From the NCBI GenBank assembly GCA_038049695.1, contig CP142451.1:126763501-126827500 (forward strand): DNA of 64,000 nucleotides, read 5' to 3'. The notes below the pieces were generated by a model. It searched no databases. It saw only the letters and a list, made by a program, of their open reading frames with translations, and was not told the origin of the DNA. Numbering within the stretch: the stretch's first letter is position 1; every line of letters starts with the position of its first letter. This stretch comes from Cinnamomum chago (taxonomy: Eukaryota > Streptophyta > Magnoliopsida > Laurales > Lauraceae). Shown here in pieces: positions 1 through 11,662 of the stretch. Both the position numbers and the translations under genes were made by a program.

Positions 1-2333
1 CAGTTTGCAAATTAGGAAAAATTTGAGTGTTTTTTCGAAAAATCCATAGCGCCGTGATTTTGGGTTTGTTTGAAAGGTCTCGTCGCGTTAATCAATTTTG
101 TCTTCTGGCTCGTTGCGATCCGACGACCAAAAACCCTTCTAATAATTCATTCTTTCACCGAACCCACGTAAGGGTAAATTAGTCTTCTTCCTTTCCCTCT
201 CCTCTTAATCAGGGATTAGCCCTAATCTCTTAATCATTCTCTGCAACGAACGAAGCTACAGCAACCTTTCTTCTTCCTCATTCTTCCAAGGCTCCAGAAC
301 TCTTTCCCTGAAGGATCACTTCCACGATCCGAGCCGCTCATCTTCTTCCTCGCGATCTCCTCTTTCCATTGACATCAGTTTGGTAAGATTTCCCTCTCTT
401 TCATTTTCTCAATCAATTCTCTTTGGTTTAGATTTAGGTTAGATCTTAACATTTTCCTCTCTTTTCTTCTCCTTTGCGTGTTAGATTGCGTTTGGTCGGG
501 GTAGATCGAGGTTTCCGCAGTAGTAGGGCTTCTCCTCAGATTTCCCCAATTCCAATCTTCTTCTTGGTTAAGGTAAGTAGATCTGCATTTTATAATTAAG
601 CATGTATGTATGTCTTCTATTGATTGGATATGTTTTCTTGTTAGGTTTCCCTAATTCCAAGCCTGTTCTGTTATTAATTTGGGTTTATTTAATTTAATTG
701 TTAATTTTAGTGTTAATGTTGCACTTAGGCTCTGATCCACGATCACGGTCCGTATTGGATGAAATGTCGGGACATGGCACTTGAAGTCCTGACCTGTAAT
801 AATGGGAACTTAACGGTAGATATTGATGAATGGACCGTATAATGAGATAATACTAATTAAGCGTATAGAGAAGCGGGGTTTATAAGGGTATGTATTATTA
901 GCTGTTGAGAATCACAAGGATGGATTAACTATCCTTGAACTCCGTGCCTCGTACCCTTGACTACTATCATCTCCTAATAAGGCTATCCAGTTCGGAGTAC
1001 TCCCCACCTAGTGATTCGTAGGATACATGGATGTACGATTGGTCTGTCGAGGGTTATGATGCCGGCATGGACATGGATATTGAATGTTGAGAGATTAAGT
1101 ACAGTAGGTACCGATGAGTGATCGGGTACCGAGACCGCCGGCATTCGGACCGGGTACATGTGGATGGATGTTGAGAGATTGAGTACAGTAGGTACCGATG
1201 AGTGATCGGGTACCGAGACCGCCGGCATTCAGACCGGGTACATGCGGATGAGTGTTGATGTTGATCTAGCACATAAGACCAATGGCTGGGACTTGGCAGT
1301 GGCTATAGATGAGTGTTGAGGTAGATCTAGCACGTAAGACCAATGGTTAGGACTTGGCTGTGGCTGTGGCTATGGATATTGATGGACTCTTGTACGCTCC
1401 TATCCGATGTGACGGTAGCGATGGGTGGCTATGACCCCCATGGATAATGTCCATCGACAGTTGTTGGGACAACGACGATGAGCTGGTTCTGACCCCTCAC
1501 GTCCTTTGTACTTCAACTGTGGACGTACCTTTATATGCTCTTGTGTATGTATACTAGATGTATTATTATTATGTGTTATGGTTGCCATTGTTTATTTCTT
1601 TAACTGTCAACATTGTTACGATTGGATCTGGATACGATGGTTATGTATATGGTAAGTTTACTTTCCCAGGTTATCTATGTTATTAGTGACTTTGATGTGC
1701 TTATATGATTTATATGATGTCTTGATGATGATGGCTTCTCTTATCTACCTGATTTGCTGTATCAAACATTTGTTATATAAATATCTTGATTATAGTTTAT
1801 ACACTACACTCCACACTGTTTTCTATTGCACTATGATATTCTATATTTCTTTTGATATACTAATCACGCAGGTACAGCTGGGATCAGGTATGGTCTTCCT
1901 CTCTATTTATTAATATAATGTGTTGCCATCTAAACATGCCTATTTGCCTGGCTCATCGAGCCTGACCCAATCCTTGGTGTTTTCAGGTATCTTCTCTTCC
2001 GCTTCCTTTGATTTAGTCGAATTGCTTGGCGGCTGATCCGTTGCCGCGGGGTTCAGAGAATGATGCAGTTGGTGCATCGAGAGGCGTCTGACACTTAGAT
2101 TTCTATTCTCTCCTTTTCTTGTAGTTGGCCGTGTCGGCCTAGGATTGAATAGTTAATTTAATTACGGAAAGTACTTTGTAATCCCTTAAAGTGAACTAAA
2201 ATTTTTAGGGCTTTGTCCAATTACTCGCTCATATGAGATTCACACTTGATTATATTGCTGGATTTTCCGCATCTCTTAGGTACTTTCTTGTAGCACCCCG
2301 AGATTCGAGGCGCCCGGATCTTGGGGCGTTACA
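1..2333 (+). mobile_element. Ty3-like LTR, 3' portion (cut by window edge)
   Basis: The segment ends in TTGGGGCGTTACA at 2333. The same kind of terminus (GGCGTTACA) closes both LTRs of the Ty3 chromovirus at 28-39 kb, and the general layout is similar: a pyrimidine-rich leader-like start, a tandem repeat, then a GC-rich end. No tRNA primer-binding site follows 2333, so this is a 3' LTR or a solo LTR rather than a 5' LTR. The left end lies outside the window, so no target duplication can be checked. No coding capacity is seen. Confidence 0.6.
1085..1252 (+). repeat. Two tandem 84-bp units inside the LTR
   Basis: Two head-to-tail copies (1085-1168, 1169-1252) start with TGTTGAGAGATT and differ at only a few positions. 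Each contains the inverted pair GGTACCGATGAGTGATCGGGTACC. Two related, more diverged motifs (TGTTGA..TAGATCTAGCAC) follow to about 1340. Confidence 0.85.
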
Positions 2334-3695
2334 CCAACTGTGTCCGGAAAGATTCTGTGTGAACTCTATTGTCTCGGTTTATGCAAAAGGTTGAACAGTT
2401 CAAGACATCATGTTCACTGTTCAACCAGTAAATCCGATAGTACTTCACAAAGGAAGATTCAAGGCCACAAGCTACCTCTCTCTATACAGAAGATTTCCAA
2501 TTGTACTCTCTTTGTGTGTCTACATATCATTCCATTGCTTTCGGTCAATTTCATTCATGTGGGGGATTGTTGGAAAAATGGCTAAGAGCAACACTAGTTT
2601 TTTGTCAACTTTGAGCCAAAAACTAAGTGAGACCTACTTATCCTTTTGGGTGAGAATATATGGGAATGTAATCTACTCCATAAGTAGATTATGGATATGT
2701 ATTGAGTTGCTCTAATCCATTAAGGAGTGAATGAGAAATTGCCTCCTAAACACCACTACTTGAACATGTTAAATATGGAAACAAAAGGAAGTGGTGAACT
2801 TGCTTCCCACATTGCTTGGGAGCAAAACATTCATTGGATATAAATATGCTTACCTTGATAGTATAAGATGAGCCTCAAGGGGCATCTCACTTTTGTAGAT
2901 GAGAGAGGACCTAAATCAAGGTGTGATCACCACCACACACGCGGGCGCACCCCGCCCCACATCGAACCGGGCTGGGGCTTGGGCTTCAAGTGCGAGTTGG
3001 GCCTGACTCGGCCCACTACCCAATTTTTTGGAGAAATTTTATTTAATAAAATTTTCCTTTTTTCAAATGGGGTGTGTCTATGAGGTGTGTGCCCATTCGT
3101 TGTGTCCCAAGTCCCAAGAGGTATGTCCAAAGAAGGTGCATCTGTTCATCTGAACAGTCATTATTCTTAACAGATGCAAACCCCCCCCCCCCCCCATGAA
3201 GAGACCTGATACAAGCTATTTATATGCATCTTGTTCATGACTTTTCATCATCACAATCACTGCTACTGCATTGCATTTTCGAGTCATCATTTGTGTCTGG
3301 AGAGAGCTTTGTTGTACTGTTGGTTCGCTTGTCACACAGTTTGTAATGCTGTAACTGTTGTGAGACCGATCATTGTATCATAGGAGACAAACGTTATTGA
3401 AGCTCATAAGCACCATTGCGGGGGCGAAATTTGTCTTAAGGACATAGTGTGTAACACTAGCCTTAATCAACCTTCTTCTTCGAGTTCAAATTACTTAACA
3501 ACTTCAACGACAACACTCTGTTTCTGCCTTCAAACTGTGAGTGAATTTACCTTTCTAGATTACATTCTGTAATCATGTTTTATTGTTGTTGTACTTCATT
3601 GTTGTGAGGGTCTATTTCCGAAATTCTGAACTATTTATGTATATACTCGGAACAATAGCGCACGGGGGGGGGGGGGGATGTTCTATTGAACAACA
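2334..3695 (+). mobile_element. Ty1-copia-like fragment: end of internal region plus LTR
   Basis: A purine tract (ATGTGGGGGATTG, about 2556-2568) sits directly before TGTTGGAAAAATGG at about 2567, the usual polypurine-tract/3' LTR junction of copia elements. The LTR-like stretch runs to about 3695 (ends AACAACA). It carries homopolymer tracts of C (3181-3196) and G (3665-3677). The left part is cut off by the LTR ending at 2333. It is an old fragment with no intact coding region; the right border is approximate. Confidence 0.5.
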
Positions 3696-4385
3696 TCAAA
3701 ATCATTGCCAACTACCAATCATCAACACTAGTGATGAATAATCTCCACTAATTGCATGGCTAAAACACAAGATTTTTTTTTCTTTTCTTTTTTTTGACAA
3801 ATTAAGTATAAAGAACTCAATTCCTATGAAAGCTTTTTTAACTACAACAACCAATTCCTCAAAAAATTACTTTGTTTTTCAATTATATCATAGTAAAATA
3901 GATGTATAGCCTATAAATGAGGGTTACAAATATTCTTAGCAATTTGTCATTACATTCTAGAGGCCTAGGTGTGGTATGCGGTATTATTAGCGTAGGAATT
4001 TTATAAATGGCATATCTCTAAATAGGAAGTCCTAACATGAAAATAAGAAATTTTAGACGTGTCATCCATTAAAGATTGAAGACGTCGAAAGCCGCAGCGT
4101 GATCCGACCTGGGGAGACTGCCCCATGTACTTATAAGGTAGGTCCGTCACTGAATTTATTTATTTATTCTGGTTCACCGCTTCCTTTCTTCTTCTTCTAT
4201 TTTGTACCATTAATCAGTCAAGGTCTAATGACTGATTTCTTCATTCTTCAATCACAAAATGACTGGCAAGAACTCTCGTTGTTTATATGTTAATCTTCTT
4301 CAAATTTCAATTTTATCTTTGCTTATTCATAATCTTCCGCTTGTTTCATGGTATTTTGTAACTTGAAGTATCTGACTATCGAACA
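3696..4385. other. Gene-free stretch
   Basis: AT-rich sequence with a T-rich run near 3773-3797. I see no convincing reading frame, RNA gene or bounded repeat. Confidence 0.5.
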
Positions 4386-5550
4386 TTGGTGTTGGTATTG
4401 TACGCGTCGCAGACAGGAAATGCGATGGATGCTGTTAGAACTAAGAACCCCACACCATCTCTTCTTGGATTGATTGTTCGAGAGATTCAAAAAGGGCACA
4501 GATACTATTATGGGTTAGGTATTGTTTCAGCAAAGCTTTTGTATTTCCATAACTCGTAGGCAAATATTGGTTGTGTGATTGCTGAATGTTGAATTTTGAT
4601 TGGGTGTGTGTCATAATGAATGACCCCGGGGGAGTAAAAAAAAAAACAGAATGAAGTTAAACATGCTGTCCCAGATGTTCAATCTGTAACTTAATGTAGT
4701 AAACCTGCATAAAATTCTGTTTTGAATCAAATGTTGTAGAAAACAAACTTCTTTTGGGAACAACGATGCTTTAAAGTGGTGAAATTCCATGAAAACAATA
4801 AACCTATCTTTGAAACAGAAGAAGAGATTTGGTATTCTACTTTCATTTAATGATTCTATGACAAGGAACTTACAGAACCCATCTTAGCTTTATGCCATTC
4901 ATCATAGTAGGCTTGAAGAATACCACTATAACGTGAAAGTCCGAAACCTGTCTGTGTATCTGGAATTCTCAACTCTCTACAACTGCTGATAAAGGCCACT
5001 TTCGTCTATTCTTTAACAAAATTAACCCAACAAACCATCCTGTCATCTCTTCATGTGGCACTTCTTAGTTTAAGCACTTTTTTTTTTTAATCATATGCAT
5101 CTAAATAAAGCGTGTTTGTTGAAATCTGCTCTACGTAGAAATAATTTCTTCAAAGTTTCCTATGGCATATAAACCCAAAAACAAGTTGAAGCGTTTTATC
5201 GTTGTCTATCTAATAATAGAACATACTTTTTCTTGCAGAGCTTCTTACCACATGAGGGCACTGTAATTTTTATCGTTTCTAATACAGGGGAGAGGGATAC
5301 ACCAGATTCCATGAAGGTTGATTTCTTCAACCAAAAAAAAAAATCTCGACTGTTTTTTTCTTATTTGTGCAATGCGAGTTTTTCTTTTCATGCATCCTGT
5401 TGAGTGTTGTGCATGGCTTCTCATTTTCATTCTGTACTTCTCTAGGTATTTTGGAGGTCCCTTTTGCAAAGAAATCTAAGTCGCCAGTGGTTGGAAGGAG
5501 TTCGCTATGCTGTGTTTGGTCTGGGTGATTCTAGTTACCAAAAATATAAT
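4386..5550 (+). pseudogene. NADPH-dependent diflavin reductase fragment (ATR3/Tah18 type)
   Basis: Three pieces match the N-terminal flavodoxin (FMN-binding) domain of the diflavin reductase that supplies electrons to the cytosolic Fe-S assembly factor Dre2/anamorsin. Piece 1 (4386-4438) encodes LVLVLYASQTGNAMDA, the phosphate-binding loop; beyond it the reading departs from the family. Piece 2 (5239-5316) follows a TTGCAG acceptor and encodes the LPHEGTVIF...TPDSMK part. Piece 3 (5446-5550) follows CTCTAG and encodes VFWRSLLQR...YAVFGLGDSSYQKYN, followed by a GT donor. Pieces 2 and 3 are in phase (26 and 35 codons). There is no in-frame ATG before piece 1: an in-frame TAA lies just upstream. 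I found no FAD/NADPH-binding exons downstream. It is most likely a truncated gene copy; a gene with very distant further exons is less likely. Confidence 0.75.
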
Positions 5551-7893
5551 GTAACTGTTGTCATATTTTTACATGTTACAGTTTATTATTTTTCTCTTTT
5601 TACATGGACTTTGTGAAAATCAGCAAAGTTCACTCTCTCTCTCTCTCTTTTATGTGCTTTATTTTAGCTGAAATTCATGTATCTTCTATTTTTTCTTATC
5701 TTTGAGTAGTCATTTTAGAAGATGATCTCATGTAGGTGTGTGTGGGTGGGTTCATGGGGGCTAGTGAATGATGGGGTTTGGGGCATGTGAATTCATTGAA
5801 TATATTGGTGAAACTTGGTGTTAGAAGAGGGGCTTTGTATTTTGTAATTTTTGTCCACCTTTTCTACTTCAAAATGGGAAAAAAAAATGAAGAGCTAAGG
5901 TCCAACTTGATGAAGAGGAGAGGGGAAGAAGAAGAATGGGAAAGCCCTAAGTAGATCCACTGGCTTGGAATGAAGGGATCTGATCTGGTTTCTATAGTGA
6001 AAAGGATATCTGATTTGGCCATCATCATGAGGGGAAGAATCTGGGTGGAGCAGGGATGTGCACGGACTTCAATAAAGATGATGGTTATAAGGTGATTGTA
6101 GCTTGAGATCTAAAAAATTTTAGATTGAATAATCCACAGCAGGGGATCAATCTGTGCAATTGCCATTTGAATGGTTGGTCTCAATCTCCTCTTCACCTTC
6201 AGCTCATCCAAATCAGGTGCACTTGACAGTGAGTGTGGTTACATGGATGACTCCTTTCAAGAGAAAGCGATTTGGTCTCTGCTCAACATGGTTGGCTGGG
6301 CTTGATCCTCACAGAAGTAAGGAGACTAATCAAAGACAATCTTGCATACACCGAAGAATTAGCAGCTCCTGAGCCTATGCCACCAGTTTGCAGAGGACTC
6401 CGCGCAATCTATATACCATGATTTAGACGGTTGATTTGATGGGCCTTACACCATGGATAGAGCATTGCTTGAAAATTTCAGATTGGAAGATGCCCCCTAC
6501 TCAACCATTGGCATTCAAGTAGACAGCGAGTAAAATTACACTGATCATCCAAATGGTGGGAAGAAAATAATACACTGAACGTACAATCGATGAAGAAAGA
6601 AGTTTTAGTATTAGGATCTTCCAATCTGGGGTGTTTTGTCACATCCCCATCTGCATGGACCAAATCCCACCCAAAGGGTCCAACTAGCCATGGGCCCAAC
6701 ATGGATGAAATTCTTCAACTCGGCACATCTGTGCATTAGATTCTAGAACCATCCCAACCCCACACCCCCACCCCAAAAAAATTAAAAAATTCTGTACAGG
6801 GATTTTTGGTCATCTCATATAGATGGCAAAGGGTACTGTCTGAAGAAAAGAGTGGGGGCTTCTTTGTTGCATTCTTGAGGGATCTGCCACTAAAATGCCA
6901 GATGATGTTCATTCGTGCCTTGAGGAAATTGTCTCAAGAGAGGGTTGTGTTGTGTGCCTAGGGAATCAGCTGCTAGGTGGTTCAGAGTACTAGAAAGGGA
7001 AGGTAGATACATCATCGAAACATGGTCGTGAAACTTGGAGGGTATGAAGCTTGATTTAAGAAGTTCCAAAATAAATTGGACACAATTGGGCATTCGTGGT
7101 GTTGTGATATAGAACATTTCCTATCTTCAGTGTATTTCCCTTGCAAATGATGTTAACCCTATATGTTGGGAAAAGAGGACTCTGAAGTCTGAACCCATAT
7201 GATGTTGTCTTCCATGTGCATGAGGAGCTTCAATTGAGATTCATGTGGCTTAGTGGGAAGACCACACTGATTTTATTAAAGATGTATGTGCTTATGCACT
7301 GCTGGGTGCCTTTAGCGGATTAATCTAAAGTTGGGTATTCTTGCGCGCGCGCACAATATATGCTTGAAAAAAGAAAATGCAGTTTTATGGGTCCACATGG
7401 CAATGGATGTGGTTTTCTTAATCAGGTGGCAGCCCCACTGATGGTGTTGGATCATCCATGAGGTTGCTAATCTTGTAATTTATATAGAACAAAGACATGG
7501 ATTTAGTCTATATATTCAAGCTATGGGCAAAATGGTTGGGTCCTTTGCCAAAATCTTGCAATCAACAAGACTCAATGAAAAATCATCTCTTCTAACCTCA
7601 AGCATTAAAAATGGCAGTACTCTCAAACATTAAAAAGTCGCCCATTTAACTATAATCCATCCATTTATTCGTTTCCATTAGGTTAGGTTTGCACCCAGTT
7701 CCATGAGTGCCAACTACATGCAGATGACACGGCCAGTGCCATCAGGGTAAACACGAATGTGGATTTTGTTTGAATGTCGCTCACCTTATTTACAATTTTA
7801 TGTACACCGAGCTCAATGGAAACCCACAGCTTCAACAAATCCAACAAATTCATCTCATGTCATCAAGCAACCCAAGCTATCATTCGGAAAACC
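5551..7893. other. Intergenic stretch without recognisable gene
   Basis: I see only short frames without family resemblance. A CT run occurs at about 5632-5648 and a (GC)n-like run at 7344-7352. The continuation of the diflavin reductase was looked for here and not found. Confidence 0.5.
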
Positions 7894-8262
7894 TCAAGCA
7901 CCTGCTAAGTCCGGTCCAAAACCCAAGCCTCTCCAATCCTGGTTCACTGACAGACTCCTTAAAATTGGCCACTTCACTTAGCTCTTCTAATGAATCAACA
8001 ACATTTTGAAGCCTAGCAACAAATTCAATCAAAAGTGACGCGAACGTCGCCAAAGACAAGGCACTTACACTTTCTTAAGTTTGTGACTCAACTTCACTAA
8101 GGGCTCCATCTGAATAGAACAATTGCCGTGGGGACCACAAGGGATGTTTCTGAAACAAAGTTTCAGGGGACCCAGCCAGCTGTGTATAGGAATTCGAGAT
8201 CGTGTTAGAGGGGTTGTTAACACCCCAATTCTTGGAAAGTGCAGGTGGAGGTGGTCCAAGAT

Positions 8263-9242
8263 TAGAGATGTCAAACGGGCCCGGGCCCGGGCCCGGCCCG
8301 CCAGGGAAATACCCTGGCACGGCCCGCCATGGGGCGGGCTGGAGCGGGCCTGTTTTTTTTTTCACTTTTTTAAAAATAACACTAATACCCAACACAGCCG
8401 GCAAGCCTTTCAAAATTATAATGATATAAAAAGACCAATGACTAGTAAGAGGTGTTTAGAAAGGGAGAAGATACTAAAATGTATCTTTTATCTTTTCTGT
8501 AAAGGGCCAATTGTAGTAATAGTATTAAATATTTCTGCATCTTCAATGATAGAAAATTAGAAATCAAGAGTAAAAAACTCCAATAGTGTATCTAATTTTG
8601 TCTGATAGACTCCTACACCTAGATTAGATCTGCTTCCATGGTCAAAGGACACCACCACTGGGCATCAAGAAATAAAATTCAACAAGGTCATCATGATGAA
8701 GGTTGAGTCCACTAGTCCTATCACTTGAGGATCGGGGTTTTACCCGGCTTCTCTTTAGGTCTGAAGGGATTAGTCAAGCCCGGAGAGTTTCTTAGAAAAA
8801 AAAAACACCAAGATCACGAAAAATGTGTGTGCTCAAGCTTGAGCATAGCCTTTTAGGCAATTTGTCACGATATACACTTCTTACGTAGAAATATTCGAGG
8901 ATTAGAGACTCAGAGTAGTATAAATAACACTAATAAATTTAGAAAAAGAATAGAAAGGTTAGAGTATTATAGACTTTATAAAATTGAAAATGACACAAAA
9001 TACCCCTTATATGACCGTTTTATAGCTGTTTGGGGGGGTAAAATGGATAAAAAAAATTTTAAAAAGTCACTTTTGGGAGGGTCAGACGGGCCGTGCGTAG
9101 CGGGCCGTGCCTGACGGGCCATGGAGGGCAGCCCACGTGCCTGGCGGGCCCAGGCCAACGGGCCCAACCTCCTTGGCACAGGCCGTGCCGGGCCACGGCC
9201 CGTTGACTGGTTCAGCCCGGCCCAGCCCATTTGACATCTCTA
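8263..9242. mobile_element. 980-bp non-autonomous hAT element in the ALMT last exon
   Basis: The perfect 13-bp terminal inverted repeats read TAGAGATGTCAAA at 8263-8275 and its reverse complement at 9230-9242. Flanking 8-bp direct repeats TCCAAGAT lie at 8255-8262 and 9243-9250, the size hAT transposases make. Both subterminal regions are rich in GGGCC/GGCCC words (8277-8352 and 9090-9225). It encodes no transposase and carries an internal SINE piece. With its target duplication it adds 988 bp, not a multiple of three, to the exon. Confidence 0.93.
8695..8805 (+). mobile_element. SINE 3' portion nested in the hAT element
   Basis: The words GGTTGAGTCCACTAGT, GGTTTTACCCGGCTTCTCT and GGGATTAGTCA, followed by an A-run (8795-8805), match the tRNA-derived SINE at 52558-52732. 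The A-box end is not clearly recognisable, so this copy is 5'-truncated or more diverged. Confidence 0.7.
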
Positions 9243-10687
9243 TCCAAGATCAAGCACTTCTTCACTAGTGGACTTTGCAGCAAGTGGTTTCCCATCATCT
9301 CGCAAAGCGTTAAGATCAGCTTTAGCATCTTTAATTATCACAGTTCGGTTACCAATCTCCCAGCAATCTGAATTGACAAGGTATGATTGTCCGTCTATCT
9401 TCTTTTGCAGCTCTTCTGCGGCCTCGTGCACTACTAGGAGGATGTCTCCAGGATTCAATTTCACCATTGCCTTAACTTTGTTGCCAAGCTCATGCAGCAC
9501 TTTGGCACCTTCAATGCCAACTCTCAGCAGCTCAGCACTAAAAACCTGTCTTCTTTCTGGTGGAGCCTACAAAAACAGTTTCCAATATATATAAGACAAT
9601 TCGACTATGGTGCCTGGTTTATTAACTGTACATGCTCTCTGCATGCATATATCAACATTATGCAATACCAACACTGTCACTGGGCACTTGCAGGATTCTT
9701 GTAAAATATGATCCAGGCAGATCATGCAAAACTATGATTATGAAATACAAACTTCTGGAACTTGTTACTTATATTCTTAGTCATTAGGAAAAATGTAAAA
9801 GAAATGTTAATAGATTTGTTGAAAATTAGCATGTTAGACATACTAACACAGACTTCCATGGAAAAAGTTATCTACATCAGTTTCGTTGAAAATTTGCAGA
9901 TAGTTTATCTACATCAGAATGGCTTGCCTGCATTGCTCTTGAAGAGACTTCCATGGAAACAGGTCACTTGCTGCAATTAGTCATTTCACTATCCTTTTAG
10001 CATTTGACCTATGGAGTAGCTTCTTGACACGGGAAAAGGAGCCTTCTGCAGCCGACAAAGAAGAGTCCCCCCCCCCCCCCCCCCCCCACCACATCATGCA
10101 TTAAACCTCCAGTGAAGACTTCTATTTATTCTGTTTCTATAGTAATAAACATAGAGCAAGAGGAAAATAGTGCATTCACAAAATATTTGAGGCAGGCAGC
10201 AGTTAGCTGGATCAAATGCGCCTCAAGATAGTATGTGCAGACAAGGTCAGGTAACTTAGCCTCGCATGGGAAAAAATAAGTCCAGAGACAATTGAAATAC
10301 CATTACCACATTGGTTTGTATCATGTTTCCCTAGTGTGAATCTTATGTATAATTCTTTATGAAGCAACCTTAACATAAGAAAAGTCATTCACGGTCATTC
10401 AGTAGAGCACAGCCTCATGGAAGGAGACAAATTACATCTAGTGTCCAATCTGACTGCCTTTTGTTTTGGATAAGCTCAAAACTTGCAACCTCGTGGTTGC
10501 ACCAGTGAGCTCCTTCCAACTGCTTTCGACAGAAGGGAATAAGTATTTTTCAGAAAAGAAAAAAGAAGCAGGGTGGCAAATATATGATGGTGTAGAGTGA
10601 GGTAAGGGATCTTACATTTGTGGTAAAGAAATCCTGAGTTTAGTCCTGAGTTTAGGACTTCTTCAAACCAAGTAGACCTTGAGATTA

Positions 10688-10800
10688 TGAAAGAAAGATT
10701 CCTTGTCGGGGATAGCAAATGGATCCGTTTTTGGAAGGATTGATGGCAGAACTCATCCTAGCTACTCAATCTGAAAGATTATTCTGCCTCTCAAATTACT
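10688..10800 (+). mobile_element. L1-type LINE remnant (region after reverse transcriptase)
   Basis: One frame gives VGDSKWIRFWKD followed by a stop and further related residues. This resembles the VGDGxxxxFWxDxW segment found between reverse transcriptase and the zf-RVT region of plant L1 LINEs. It is a short fragment in the long ALMT intron; the borders are not visible. Confidence 0.5.
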
Positions 10801-11392
10801 AAATGAAGTAATTGGCAAGCTAGATAGAGTCCAAAGATCTGTAGCAATTCAACCGCAAGGTAAATTGATTCTCATTTATGCTTTAGGTTGCAAGGTAGAT
10901 TGATTCTCATTTACGCTTTAGGTTGTTTTATCTTTCCTTGGCTTTTTCATTGTCTAGACGCTCTGCTCAACTCGTCTTGTCCTAATGTTTCTTGTGCTGG
11001 GCAGGGGGCTTCTCTTAGTTTTGTGCCTGATCTGTGAGCTTTATGTTCTTCTTGGAGGCCCTGCTATATCTCCACAGCTTCCAAGTGTGCTGCTCAAAGA
11101 CACTTGACTGCACCTGATCCTAGTTCTCACTCCATTGTCAATCTATTAGATCATCAGCCCTTGTATATTTCAGTCATTTCCCCTTTTGGTAGTTCAAAGT
11201 ATAACTAAAATAAAAAGACGCAATCTGAAATTGAATTGAATGACTGGGGAAAAATGGGTGTGAAATCCCACTTCCAAAAGGGACCAAATGGATACCAGAA
11301 TTGATTTTTTGGGATCAATCTTCAATTTAGTTAAAAAGTTGTTCATCCCTCAATGGGTTTTAATATTGAGCCAGGGCAATGGGTGTTTCTGT

Positions 11393-11662
11393 TGTTAAGT
11401 AGTTTGTTTGCCGCACCTTTAACGCCTAGGCATTTTGAGTGTATTGGTTAGTAATTTGAGATGGTATCAGAGCCAACACATGTCTTGTGTGTGGCCGCAT
11501 GTAAGCAAGGCAAAAAGGCCCCATGCCACATCTTGTGCAGGCGTGTGCTTCGAATCCGCGCAGTCTCCCGCTCGACACCCGCCCTAAGGGTGGTGTTAAG
11601 TAGTTAGTTCGCCACACCTTTAATGCCTTGGCATTTTGGGTGTATTGCTTAGCAACTTGAGA
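11393..11662 (+). mobile_element. TRIM (miniature LTR retroelement), 270 bp
   Basis: Two direct terminal repeats of about 69 bp (11393-11461 and 11594-11662) begin TGTTAAGTAGTT and end TTGAGA. The first is followed immediately by TGGTATCAGAGC, the initiator-Met tRNA primer-binding site. The interior is only about 130 bp and non-coding. The flanks TCTGT and TCTCT agree at four of five bases, fitting an old target duplication. It lies in the ALMT pseudogene intron. Confidence 0.8.

Noticed and set aside
8277-8352. GGGCCC-rich block as a CpG island or promoter
   Set aside because: It is the subterminal repeat of the hAT element, mirrored near its other end.
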